A stretch of 64,000 bases of DNA from Turnera subulata (Eukaryota > Streptophyta > Magnoliopsida > Malpighiales > Passifloraceae), in contig JAKUCV010003350.1 of the NCBI GenBank assembly GCA_028386065.3, positions 95,756 to 159,755 of the forward strand, given 5' to 3'. Below the pieces are notes generated by a model. That model searched no databases. It had not been told where the DNA came from and saw only the letters and a list, made by a program, of their open reading frames with translations. Below are positions 13,798-24,500 of this stretch, piece after piece. The translations under genes and the position numbers were made by a program. How positions within the stretch are numbered: position 1 is the stretch's first letter; each line of letters begins with the position of its first letter.

Positions 13798-13986
13798 TAT
13801 TGTAAAATGTGAGTTTTATGGATGTAATTATCTCCACCTAACATGATATTATTGTATATTTAAATGAATGAAAAGAAATGAAAAGCGGGCAGAGCAAAAC
13901 CGAGCCCATCTCTGCAAGTCATCTCCTTCCCATCCCTCCATTTTTCTCTTCACCAAAAACTATTCATTAACAAGTTATTTACAACA
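13798..13986 (+). repeat. 5' LTR of the first copia-related element
   Basis: 189 bp, beginning with a mutated TATTGTAAAA and ending TTATTTACAACA. It is preceded by GGAAC. It aligns without gaps to 21362-21550. Confidence 0.95.
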
Positions 13987-14000
13987 CGTTATCAGCACGA
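13987..14000 (+). other. Candidate primer-binding site, not the usual initiator-Met type
   Basis: CGTTATCAGCACGA follows the 5' LTR directly, where the primer-binding site should lie. It does not match the usual copia TGGTATCAGAGC. Its reverse complement, TCGTGCTGATAACG, resembles an anticodon stem-loop with GAU at the centre (isoleucine tRNA). That would imply priming from an internally cut tRNA, which is my inference. Confidence 0.45.
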
Positions 14001-14820
14001 AGCCGCCTCTACCCGAGCTTCGATTCGCAGTGAAGTGAAGAAAAAGAATGACAAAGATGAAGAAAAAGAAAGAACAAAAAAAAACCCGTCACCTTTCAAC
14101 ACTCGGGTTACTGTTCACGCGAAAGCGATCCGCGCCGCCAACCGTCTCACTGCCGCCACCAGCGCCCTCCTCATGCTGTCGCCGACCGGATGAAGGCTTC
14201 GCCGCCGATTTTAACTGCTTGACGCGCCGCCGGGAGGGGAAGACCCGACAGCAAACCCGGCGACCCGACATGGCAAAACGGGTCTGCATCTTTAGCCCGC
14301 GACGTCTGCAGCACCGGACGAGGCTTGGCCCGCCGCGACGCCGCCGCCCGCGTCACCGCCTCGCTCGCCGCCTCCTCCTCTTCCGGCATGCCCCTGCTGC
14401 CGCCGCTTCTCCTCTTCCTCCCCGCGTGACCGACGACCCACAGCACCACCAGCCACGACGCCGCTTCCTCCTGCTGCCAACCACCTCGCGCCGCCCTTGC
14501 CTCGCTGCCGTCTCCGTGCTCGCCTTCCCCTCGCCTCGTTGCCGACCACCGCCGCCTCACCAAGGTGAGCAGCAGCAGCCATGGTGATGCTAGCCCGGAT
14601 GTGCCATGGACGGGTCGGGCTGACCCGTGGGTCTGGTCTCATGGGCACGGGCCTGGGCTGTCTTGGTGGGCTGCGCGCGGGCCTGCTGATCTGGGCATGC
14701 GTGGGCCTGGTCCTGGCAGCCTTGGCTGGCCTGGGTCTGCTCCTGCACGTGGGCCTGGGCTCCTGGATTTGGGTTGGGCTGGTGCTATTTAAGGCCCAGT
14801 CCGTTAAAAAAAAAAAGGAA
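14001..14820 (+). other. GC-rich untranslated leader of the first element
   Basis: About 800 bases, far richer in G and C than anything around them, with CGCCGCC-type runs followed by GGGCCTGG-type runs. Frames on both strands (up to 179 codons) are Arg/Pro- or Gly/Ala-rich and look like by-products of composition. No known domain is visible. Confidence 0.6.
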
Positions 14821-15215
14821 AAAGAGATAAAAGAATCTGAATATATATATATATATATACATAATATATATATACATTGTGATTATTATTTGGGAAAAAC
14901 GAAATTAAAAAGAATATATATATACCGGAATAGTAACCGGATACTAATATAATATACTATATATATTATTGCTGAAAGATTTATCGAGTAAGCATATTTT
15001 ATATTTTTCTTTAATTTCTGATTGGGCTATTAAAAGGCCCACTGTATTTATATTTCTCTTTTCTATTTTTATGTTTTGATTGGGCTATTACAAGGCCCAT
15101 AGCATTTAATTTTCTTGTCTTTAATTTTATTTATGTTTTTGCTTGGGTTCGTTCAAGGCCCATCAATTTTATTTTTCTATTACTTATTTTAATTGGGGCA
15201 ATTAATGAAGGCCCC
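14774..15215 (+). repeat. Array of five short hairpins with GGGC/GCCC stems
   Basis: TGGGCTATTAAAAGGCCCA (15023-15041), TGGGCTATTACAAGGCCCA (15081-15099) and TGGGTTCGTTCAAGGCCCA (15144-15162) recur about every 60 bases in T-rich sequence. Related copies lie at about 14774-14798 and 15195-15215. Stem sequences vary while pairing is mostly kept. They also contain TGGGCY/GGCCCA motifs found in plant promoters. Confidence 0.65.
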
Positions 15216-15253
15216 TGTTTATTTATTAAGCATTCATTTATTTAATTATGTTA

Positions 15254-15335
15254 TTTGAATTTGAGGCCCTCAAAATTTCCGGAAGAAATTTGTTTTGGGC
15301 ATTAAATGTTGAAGTACATTTAAATGACAATAGTC
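15254..15335 (+). pseudogene. Remnant of copia gag start
   Basis: The segment TTGAATTTGAGGCCCTC, followed by a CCGGAAGAAATTTG stretch, aligns with the gag start of the second element near 42500, which encodes LEFEALDISGRNYLSWAL. The open frame is lost soon after. Confidence 0.75.
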
Positions 15336-15864
15336 CGGAAGACTAAATGAGGGAGTCCAGAAGGCTCAATAAAAGAAAATTATAGCAGAAACCGGAAGTC
15401 CTACTGCCAAAAGGATATTTATATGACCAATAGAAATGGGACATTGAATGACCAGTTCTTCTACCAATAAGAGTGCTTTAAATTAATGTTCACATGCGTG
15501 GATTTCTTTACGCACAGGGTCGTCCTGTTTACATTATAATTACTTTGGTACAGACCAGCTTTATTACTGGTGCTGTAATACTATAATAAGAACGAATGGG
15601 ACTTCCACGTTCAATTATATATAACTAACGAAATTAAAGTTACAAATTAAAATATTTTATTTTTATTTTCAACCTTATTATTTTTGTTATATTTACATTA
15701 CGCTTATTCGTATTATTTTATGTTATTCTTATTCCTGTTTAATTCTTTTTATATGAATATTAATTTGTCGTTTCCTCGAATTATGACCCGAGCATTTGTC
15801 CTGAAGACAATGCGATGATATATCCTGTATACACGGAAATTATTCATATGAAAACTTATTAACC

Positions 15865-16800
15865 CGCTCCAGAAGAGCATGGGTCCTAATGTGCTCCTGA
15901 AAAGAAATATTTCACCTACCCAAAAAATGCAACAGCATACAAGGGGGAGAGGAACACTGTATGTGAATACTGTTGCATACATAAACTATGAAGAATACAA
16001 ATGTAACTACGATCTAGAAGATCATATGCATACGCTCCTGAAGAGCATAAACTCCTGAAGAGTATAAAATTTTCTTGTTTACAGCAATTAAACAAATTGT
16101 TATGGATCCCATTAAATTGATTCTGCCCCATTTCTTGAAGTGAATGAGACAGCATAGTGCCTGTTGCCAAGGATATGGAAGAAATTATTCCAACTATTAT
16201 GGCTGTGAAGATTATGACAAAAGGCAAGGCTAAAAGAAAAAATTCATATTATTATTGCATAAGGGATCATTACTTGAGAACATATACATAGAGGAATTGT
16301 TCTCACACATAAGCTAAAACAAGATATTTAACGGTTGGGTACAACATTAACCCTGAAACTCTGAGCCTCACCATTATTGTTGACCCTAACACTGTCGTTC
16401 CAGGAGAACCACATACCACCCATGTTGTTTTCTCCAGGTATCTCAAACCGATTCGTTGGAGGAAAACGAAGTGGAATCACACCATGATTCTCTCCTGCTT
16501 GCCACAAAGTCTCAGTAATTAGTACCATGTTAGGCTTGTACTGATTCTTCAGATCCCTTAAGATATGCACAAAATCTTGGGACCTTCTTGCTACACCCCT
16601 GCAATTTTATAGTAGAAGTCGTACCTTAGGCCATGTAGGTGGTAACCCAGTCACCCTTTGGACGCTCCGAGCCATCATGGAAACCTGATAATAACTGCTT
16701 TGATTTAAAATCTGACATGAAGGCTCTAGCTGAAATTCCTGCAGTCTATTAGATATGAAAAATATAATAGAGTTAGCCGAGCCATAAAAGGAAGCCCTAT
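15865..16800. repeat. Duplicated block, copy 1 (about 936 bp)
   Basis: Nearly identical to 16992-17927 at a constant offset of 1127 bases. It contains a LINE endonuclease fragment on the minus strand and a 103-codon minus-strand frame (15916-16227) with no known domain. Confidence 0.93.
16328..16606 (-). pseudogene. LINE (L1-type) endonuclease N-terminal fragment, copy 1
   Basis: The minus-strand frame starts NCRGVARRSQDFVHIL and continues with KNQYKPNMVLITET, the start of an L1-type endonuclease-reverse transcriptase (NCRG and the TET catalytic Glu region). It later reads GGMWFSWND. It ends at a stop after about 92 codons; the rest of ORF2 is missing. It lies antisense to the host retroelement. 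Confidence 0.75.
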
Positions 16801-16991
16801 TATGTATATTACTGATACTATCTGCTGCTGCTGAGAGCACTGTGTTGGGTTTGAATAATGGTCCCCGAGTGTGGGTGACAGATGTATTGCTAGTTGTTAT
16901 TGTATAATATTTGCACGTTGTACTGTCTGTTCTATCATAATGAATAGTTTCGGCACGTGTTTACTGTGTTACGGTAAATACGGGTCGGGGC
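16801..16991. other. Spacer between the two duplicated blocks, with a segment shared with 62.7 kb
   Basis: About 190 bases not present between copies 2 and 3. Its end, 16946-16992 (AGTTTCGGC to GGGTCGGGGCG), matches the reverse complement of 62721-62767 with only a few differences. Confidence 0.7.
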
Positions 16992-17927
16992 GCTTCAAGA
17001 AGAGCATGGGTCCTAATGTGCTCCTGAAAAAAAATATTTCACCTACCCAAAAAATGCAACAGCATACAAGGGGGAGAGGAACACTGTATGTGAATACTGT
17101 TGCATACATAAACTATGAAGAATACAAATGTAACTACGATCTAGAAGATCATATGCATACGCTCCTGAAGAGCATAAACTCCTGAAGAGTATAAAATTTT
17201 CTTGTTTACAGCAATTAAACAAATTGTTATGGATCCCATTAAATTGATTCTGCCCCATTTCTTGAAGTGAATGAGACAGTATAGTGCCTGTTGCCAAGGA
17301 TATGGAAGAAATTATTCCAACTATTATGACTGTGAAGATTATGACAAAAGGCAAGGCTAAAAGAAAAAATTCATATTATTATTGCATAAGGGATCATTAC
17401 TTGAGAACATATACATAGAGGAATTGTTCTCACACATAAGCTAAAACAAGATATTTAACGGTTGGGTACAACATTAACCCTGAAACTCTGAGCCTCACCA
17501 TTATTGTTGACCCTAACACTGTCGTTCCAGGAGAACCACATACCACCCATGTTGTTTTCTCCAGGTATCTCAAACCGATTCATTGGAGGAAAACGAAGTG
17601 GAATCACACCATGATTCTCTCCTGCTTGCCACAAAGTCTCAGTAATTAGTACCATGTTAGGCTTGTACTGATTCTTCAGATCCCTTAAGATATGCACAAA
17701 ATCTTGGGACCTTCTTGCTACACCCATGCAATTTTATAGTAGAAGTCGTACCTTAGGCCATGTAGGTGGTAACCCAGTCACCCTTTGGACGCTCCGAGCC
17801 ATCATGGAAACCTGATAATAACTGCTTTGATTTAAAATCTGACATGAAGGCTCTAGCTGAAATTCCTGCAGTCTATTAGATATGAAAAATATAATAGAGT
17901 TAGCCGAGCCATAAAAGGAAGCCCTAT
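16992..17927. repeat. Duplicated block, copy 2 (about 936 bp)
   Basis: Copy of 15865-16800 with only a handful of substitutions by eye, including C to A within the NCRG codons of the LINE fragment. Confidence 0.93.
17455..17733 (-). pseudogene. LINE endonuclease N-terminal fragment, copy 2
   Basis: Same fragment as 16328-16606, with the conserved NCRG changed to NCMG. It has the same truncation and the same antisense orientation, so it arose by duplication rather than by independent insertion. Confidence 0.75.
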
Positions 17928-18380
17928 GCAATTTTATAGTAGAAGTCGTACCTTAGGCCATGTAGGTGGTAACCCAGTCACCCTTTGGACGCTCCGAGCC
18001 ATCATGGAAACCTGATAATAACTGCTTTGATTTAAAATCTGACATGAAGGCTCTAGCTGAAATTCCTGCAGTCTATTAGATATGAAAAATATAATAGAGT
18101 TAGCCGAGCCATAAAAGGAAGCCCTTAGATTGCTTTGGTCCTCTAGGAAGAATGTTTCTTCCATAGGAGTTACAAAGAACCTAGATGAATAAAGTTCATC
18201 AACAAACACTAAACGAGGAATTCTCGCCAGATCATTCGGTAATTTCTCTTGCTGCTCGTTCACCATGCTATAAGCTAACCTATTCCTTCTTCTTAAAGAG
18301 GCACCCTCAACAAAGAAAACAGTAGCTGGGGAAGGCATTTTTCTTGTCTTGTTGAGTTTTTTTTTTTGAGTTTTTTGCAT
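17928..18380 (-). pseudogene. Third partial copy and upstream LINE-associated frame
   Basis: 17932-18123 repeats 17729-17925 almost exactly. A minus-strand frame runs from 18380 through MPSPATVFFVEGASLRRRNR and DLARIPRLVFVDELYSSRFF into the repeated segment, and ends just before the endonuclease start. It may be the end of a LINE ORF1 or leader; I do not recognise the domain. Confidence 0.5.
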
Positions 18381-18639
18381 CTTCCTGTCTCAACCGCCTC
18401 CCCTTCTTATAGTCTGATATTAGACAGCTAGGTGTCAGTTTTTCAAATGTGGACCCTTTTTCCTGTCTCCGAAAAGATCCAGAAGATTTTTCGGTAATTA
18501 AACTTTGCATTATTTGTCAGTAAACTCCAAAGCTTTTCAAGCTTCGAGGTTTTGCTTTTTGAAAAGTTTGCCACTACTTTAATTATTGTCCAATAATTCT
18601 GATCTTTTTGACATGAGTGGCAAAAATAAGGCTAAAATT

Positions 18640-18900
18640 GGCACATATATAGCTAGCCTGAAGCTAGCAGTTGAGAAATTGAAACTTAACATATCCAGCC
18701 AGAAGCTGAAATGCCCTAGCCTGAAGCTAGAAATTTTTAAGTGTTTAAATTCACAAGTTTATACAGCCTGAAGCTGAGACCAACTAGAAATTGGTTGATA
18801 GATATGTAATTTATAGCTAGTATGCACCAACCAGAAGCTGGTAAATAATTTTTCTAAGTTATCCAGCCTGAAGCTGGCACCGACTTGAAGTTGGTACATG
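18640..18900 (+). repeat. Expanded GCCTGAAGCT motif series
   Basis: GCCTGAAGCT or close variants (CCAGAAGCTG, CTTGAAGTTG) recur at least seven times at about 20-60 base spacing. The second element has only a pair of such motifs at about 44090-44115, so the series was expanded here. Confidence 0.7.
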
Positions 18901-18904
18901 GACA

Positions 18905-21240
18905 TATTGTTTGGCATGACCGGTTGGGCCATCCCGGGTAAATAATGATGCACAAAATTTAATTTGGTCATTCATTGAAAAATCAGAAGTTTTACAATCA
19001 ATGAATTTCCATGTCTTTGTTTGCTGCGAAATTAATTGTGTGGCCTTCCTAAGATGAGATTGGCCTAGTATCACCAGCAAGTTTGAGAATAATTCAGGGA
19101 CATGAACGCGGACTGATAAATCCGCTATGTTAACCATCTAGGTAATTTTTACGATGCATCGACTAGATGGTCTATTATGTAACGCAAGTTGGCATTGTGC
19201 GCACTGATTTAATAATTAAGCCACTTGCGGTATATGTCCCTACTTATGTTACTAGACTATATGTCTAGATAATGCTGGTATATTTCTTCAAATGGATAAT
19301 GTATATCATTGGAAATAAACCCAAAAAGATCTAGGCCATATTGACAATTGATTGCAGGACCATTGATGAAATATTACTGTTTGAGAAAATAGTATTTCAT
19401 ATGCAGCAGCACTTGTGTGCATCAAGCCAACAAGTTATCATAAGGTCTCCCAATTTAATTGGTTCATGGTCACGAATCTAGTAACTCCCATCTTCTGACC
19501 GTTAGTTGTACAGTATAAAAAGCTCCACCACAGCATAGTAAAGCTGGTCCTTAAAGAAGATTGGGAATAGATGTTGGATATGAATCTCCATCAATTACAA
19601 CGTTATTGAAACTATTGACTGAAAGATTGGAGATTCAGTTATAGCAAGATTTGCTTATTATTAATTCGACATGTGTGTATACCCAACATCAGGGGGAGAA
19701 AATAAGCAGCTAGATCAAGAGATTATTGAAATGATTTATCAATGCCTAGTTTTGATTCTCGAATAAATTAGTATGAACCTGAAGTTCAAAAGATGATTCA
19801 TTTGCAGGAAAATTGATATGCAATTGCCAGACACATTTAAATTAAGTGTGACCATATACCAGCTGCAAATGCTCCTTTTTAGATTGATGTTCCTGAGGAA
19901 CAATATAAGTATGCAAATGAATCTATAGATTATACTCGGTTCCAAAAGAAAAGAAATTCTCGATAGAGAAAAAGGAGCAAAGTGATAAGATGGCCCTAGT
20001 AAGGAAATAAGGCCTCCAGTAGAGGTTTGAATTAAAAGTCCTCAAGAAGAGAAAAATCCTCCAGAAGAGGTTTTCAGACACAAATTGATAAAGTTCCAGA
20101 AGTAACTCAGGTACCTGAAATAAATGAGCATGATGAGATCTCAATTACAGTGTCAGAAATAAGATGGAACCGACGTGAAAATAACCGTCGACGGAATATT
20201 TGTCTTATTTAATATATAGCGCTAAATAAAATGAGGATCATGAACCTACATTTGACGAATGTAGGCGCAGTATGATTGGCCAAAATAGAGAAATATGATT
20301 AAAGGCTGTGTTGGACTCGCTCGAAGCGAGAAATTGGACTCGCTCGAAGCGAGAAATTTCCGGACTTGTAGTCCATACACCAGAAGGTGTAAAATTCAAC
20401 TGGTCATAAAATGGGAATTTGTGCGGAAAAGAATATGAGATATAAAGCACGGTTTATGGCACAAAGTTTTACCCAAACGACCAAGTATTAATGAGGAGAT
20501 ATACTCCCCTATGGTGGATGCAATTACTTTTGTCTGGCAGTATATGAAAAGTATTAGAAATGCATCTAACGAATGCTATTACAGCCTATTATTATGGATC
20601 CATAAGTCATGATATATATATGAAGTTCCCTGAAGGATCCAAGTTGCCCGAAGCAACTAATTCCCGGGAAATTACAAAATAGAACTGAATTGATCTTTAC
20701 ATAATTTAAATCATTTTGAGTATGGATAAACTTATTTATGATTGGAACTCCCGAAGAAGCTTCCAGATACCGTGCTATTAGATTGGTCCTGGAGTACCTT
20801 GTTGAAGTGCAATATATATTGCTAAGAAAATAAAGCCTGAAGCTTTTGACTTAAGCCTATTGGCAAGATATGAGTTTGCTCTTTTCTTCGGGGTATAAAA
20901 GATGTAGTGTCATGTTAATCCTGTAAGCCCGAAGAAAGAAGAGTTGGTTCTTGCAGATGCCGATCCCCCACTTGATCCACAAAAGGCACAGCAGGACATC
21001 TGCCACTACTTTACACATGAAATTGTTGCATCATTGGGACTACAAAAGGCAAGAGGGCAAGATAGATGCTCCAACAACAAATTACGAAGATAAAACAACC
21101 CATATTGTCCAGTTAAAATAATGATGTATCAAAAGTGATCAGACAACACACACGTCATCAGAAGCTGACAAGGACGATTGGCACACAACGACATCAAAGA
21201 AATCAACGGAGGCTAAAATGAGGGGGGAGTAGAATACGCA
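18905..21240 (+). pseudogene. Heavily decayed copia pol (integrase, reverse transcriptase, RNase H)
   Basis: Nucleotide stretches match the second element in the same order. They are the pre-integrase box (TTTGGCATGACCGGTTGGGC at about 18910), integrase-core parts at 19140-19700, reverse-transcriptase parts at 20140-20830 and RNase H parts at 20880-21100. Deletions, frameshifts and stops leave no frame above about 80 codons. A 22-base unit containing the palindromic CTCGCTCGAAGCGAG is tandemly doubled at about 20310-20350. Confidence 0.85.
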
Positions 21241-21344
21241 CTGCACTCTTTTTTCCTTCACCAAGTTTTTATCCCACTGGGTTTTTCTTGGTAAGGTTTT
21301 TAATGAGGCAGTTTTTCCCCTAGCGTATTCTACCTAATGCATAA

Positions 21345-21361
21345 TGACATCCAAGGGGGAG
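21345..21361 (+). other. Polypurine tract of the first element
   Basis: CCAAGGGGGAG directly precedes the TGTTGT start of the 3' LTR, as expected for plus-strand priming. Confidence 0.85.
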
Positions 21362-21550
21362 TGTTGTAAAACGTGAGTTTTATGGATATAATTATCTCCA
21401 ACTAACACGATATTATTGTATATTTAAATGAATGAAAAGAAATGAAAAGCGGGCATAGCAAAACCGAGCTCATCTCTGCAAGTCGTCTCCTCCCCATCCC
21501 TCCATTTTTCTCTTCACCAAAAACTACTCATTAACAAGTTATTTACAACA
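21362..21550 (+). repeat. 3' LTR of the first copia-related element
   Basis: 189 bp, TGTTGTAAAAC to TTTACAACA, followed by the target duplication GGAAC at 21551-21555. Confidence 0.95.
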
Positions 21551-21555
21551 GGAAC

Positions 21556-24500
21556 TTAATTATAACAGTGCTAATTATTAATTTTTTTAATACTCCATGA
21601 GCATATATATGATGTTTATATAGAGACGCCACCAGTTTGGCTAGCTAGCTATGTATCTTGATCTCTCACGGCCATGAAAATTGAGCCGTATCGTATGTAT
21701 ATAGAGATATATATATTCATAGCTGGAATATGCCTTATATGTGCAACTATCATATGGGAATGCCATACACAAACTCTTCATCAGCCGCAGATATTGCGTT
21801 CACGTTTTGCTCTTTATCTTCATGCTTCGCTTCCCTAAAATTCTAATAAATGGCGTATGCCGTATGGGCCCTCGCCCAGCCCCATATACCTGGCTATATA
21901 GTATTTATTTATGCGTATTATTAAAAGAGTATTTTAATTAATTCCTCTATTTTATGGAATACAAATATAGTGGAAATGTAGATGCTTATGAATAGCTAGT
22001 ACTTCCCACACGGAAATTATGGCTATATATATATTTTAATTGGCATGCAATTTAGAGATTCAGATGTACTCTAGCTATCTGTCTCGGACATTAAGGTTAC
22101 CGTTTCATGCTCCTACTGCATGACCAGCTTTGGATATATACGGCTGGATCTATGGATCGGCCTGCAGGTTGCGATATCTTATATCAAGTTGTAATATAAT
22201 TCATTTACTATATATTCAGTTCATCTTAATATATAATTATTATTACTTATATACACTTGGATTAGGGCGGCCGGGTGCCCCGCCACAGTAGGAATCATTG
22301 TGCGTTAATAGGCCAGATATATCCACACGTGTTATTCCTACCTGGTGTGAGTTGGAAAGTTTAGGAAATAAGCAAGTAGGATCATGGAATGAGATAGGAA
22401 AACCCAAAATCAATAAGAAAAAAAACAGAAAAAGAAATCCAATTAATTATTATCATCCTTATTTTTTGTTGAAAATGAAAACAATGAAGTGTCGAGATAG
22501 AGGTAATTTTTTTATTTGGCTAAGAAAAAAAAGATAGAAGTAATTATGGAAAAGCCCACAAAAATACTGTTGCCAACTTAATTTTGAAAAATGCCCTCTC
22601 GATATTTAGAGAGCAGACAGGTATTCCTTGAGGATGAAGAATGAAGTCAATGGCTTGAGAGTATGTATGATTTCTTCTTCTTGTGTTTTTCCCTTTTCCT
22701 CCTGGGTCGAAATTCTACATCTTAGTTTCGAATGATCTGAACTTGGAAATAAAAGGGAGATAATTCAGTCATTCATTGTCGAATTGATACCTTTAGGCTT
22801 TGGTGCATGTCATCTCCCTAATCCAAGCTGAACGTCTCATATTAACAATGGAAAACACACAAATTACGCGCCCGCTTAATTAACGTTCCAATCTACACCC
22901 GTAACCCACCACTTGTAGTAAATTTCATTCTATTTCTAGTTCCATTTACTTGTTTGAGCAGCTTTAATAGGGAGCTAATTTCTATTAATTTGCAGTTTGT
23001 AACATAATCATAATTTCTTCTTATATAATTAGTTATTCAAGTCGTGGATTTTTTTCCTCTTATATCATCCTTAACGGTTATACGCGCCGCTGCTTCTCAC
23101 TCACCTGTATTAGTAACGAAATCGGAGGAAAGAAAAAGGGGAAACACGCAAGAAGAAGAAGGCCAAGAATCCAGAAACTTCGAGGCCATAAATAAACATG
23201 TGATACAATGGACGAAACACGAAAATCAAAGATCTTCTTTCTAATATTTCAGTGCAAGGCTCATAGCAATTATTTCCTCTCTTGACGACGCCTGTACCCG
23301 GAACCCTTTTATGGTACCGTGCCAGCTTGACACGCGTCCTGCTATATGAGTACATGTGTTGTGAAGATTTTTTCTTAATTTAGAAAGAGGGCAAGTACAT
23401 TGTATAACACCTCTTCAGATATCATAGTAATTTAATTTGATGCATCTAATAATATTGTCGAACTACAGTTATCCTTTTAACATGGCCAGATAATGCAGAA
23501 AGACTACAATCTGCTTCCACCCAATAGCTTTCGATTTCTTAATTTCCCTCTTTTCCTATTTTTGTTAAATGATGATTCCATGTTTTGTATTATGTTTTTT
23601 TAACTCCAAGAATTCAATTAATCTATGTTAATGTTAATGGCTTGGTGGTGGACATTTCCCTCCTCTTTATTAGCTGCATGCTTTGGCCTGCCAGCAGCAT
23701 TGTTATCTGCTTCTTTACAAAAGCAAATCGGGTAATTTAAAGCAGATACAATGGTTTTAACATCAGCTACAATAGCATCATTGGTGCTAGAAATCAGTTT
23801 TCATGCACTTGATATATACTTGTAGCATCAAAGCAAAAGATTCGTGCATGCATGTTTAATGTGCTTTTATTAGAGTTTGGAGAATCAAGGAATCAAAGTT
23901 TTGCTTTCAGTTTTAGCCACACTGATATATATATTTGTCAATGTTTTCAAAACTTCAATAAAAAAAAATATGTTTCAAAATTTTGGTGGCAGCTGATGGC
24001 TCTGCGTTACAATTCCTTGTCAATACAATACTGTATCGAATATCAATTCCTTGCATTGCAATATTGTAGGAAGTCATGGGTCGGCGGGTCGAGGGAGGGC
24101 AATATATGTGCTAATTTAAGGGCAAAGCATGGTACTAAAAAAATTAATTAATGAAGTTCAAAGATAACAAATAAAAAAGGAAGGTGCTTAGCAAAGAACT
24201 CGCCTCATCCATTGGGCTATTCAATCTGCGGGTCTTAAGCCATTTCTATCGACGGATGCTGTAGAGAGGAATAGCCAATAAACCGCGTTAATTAGTTATG
24301 ATGACTCTGTACTAATTTGAATTAGTTAATTTCTAATTCTTTGATGCACAACAACAAAAAAAATGTCTTACGTGTTTGCCGATTAAGGTCTTGGTCTTCG
24401 TCTTATATGCAATTTATATACCACGTATGATTTAGGATTCAATTTCTGTCTAATCTATACTATAAAAAAAAATTCCAGCCTAATCTAGTCTCGTTATGGG

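Larger units (their letters stand above)
13798..21550 (+). mobile_element. Degenerate Ty1/copia-related LTR retrotransposon, 7.75 kb
   Basis: Two 189-bp direct repeats (13798-13986 and 21362-21550) bound the element. The 5-bp target duplication GGAAC is intact at 13793-13797 and 21551-21555. The 3' LTR starts TGTTGT and both LTRs end ACAACA; the 5' copy starts TATTGT through one substitution. By eye the LTRs differ at about ten positions, so this is not a recent insertion. The order inside is: GC-rich leader, hairpin array, gag remnant, duplicated block with antisense LINE fragments, pol remnant, polypurine tract. The internal sequence is clearly related to the second copia element at 41830-47773, but no long pol frame survives. 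It would need proteins supplied by another copy to move. Confidence 0.93.

Noticed and set aside
14048..14587. 179-codon plus-strand frame, Arg/Pro-rich
   Set aside because: Its composition follows the GC-rich leader. Overlapping minus-strand frames are equally long and no domain is visible.
15916..16227. 103-codon minus-strand frame, repeated at 17043-17354
   Set aside because: It is repeated only because the block is duplicated. There is no known domain and no promoter or splice context, so I do not call it a gene.
24180..24290. Stretch of unusual composition (AACTCGCCTCATCCATTGGG) suspected of organelle origin
   Set aside because: I could not match it to a plastid or mitochondrial gene. 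The roughly 30-codon open stretch is too short to judge.
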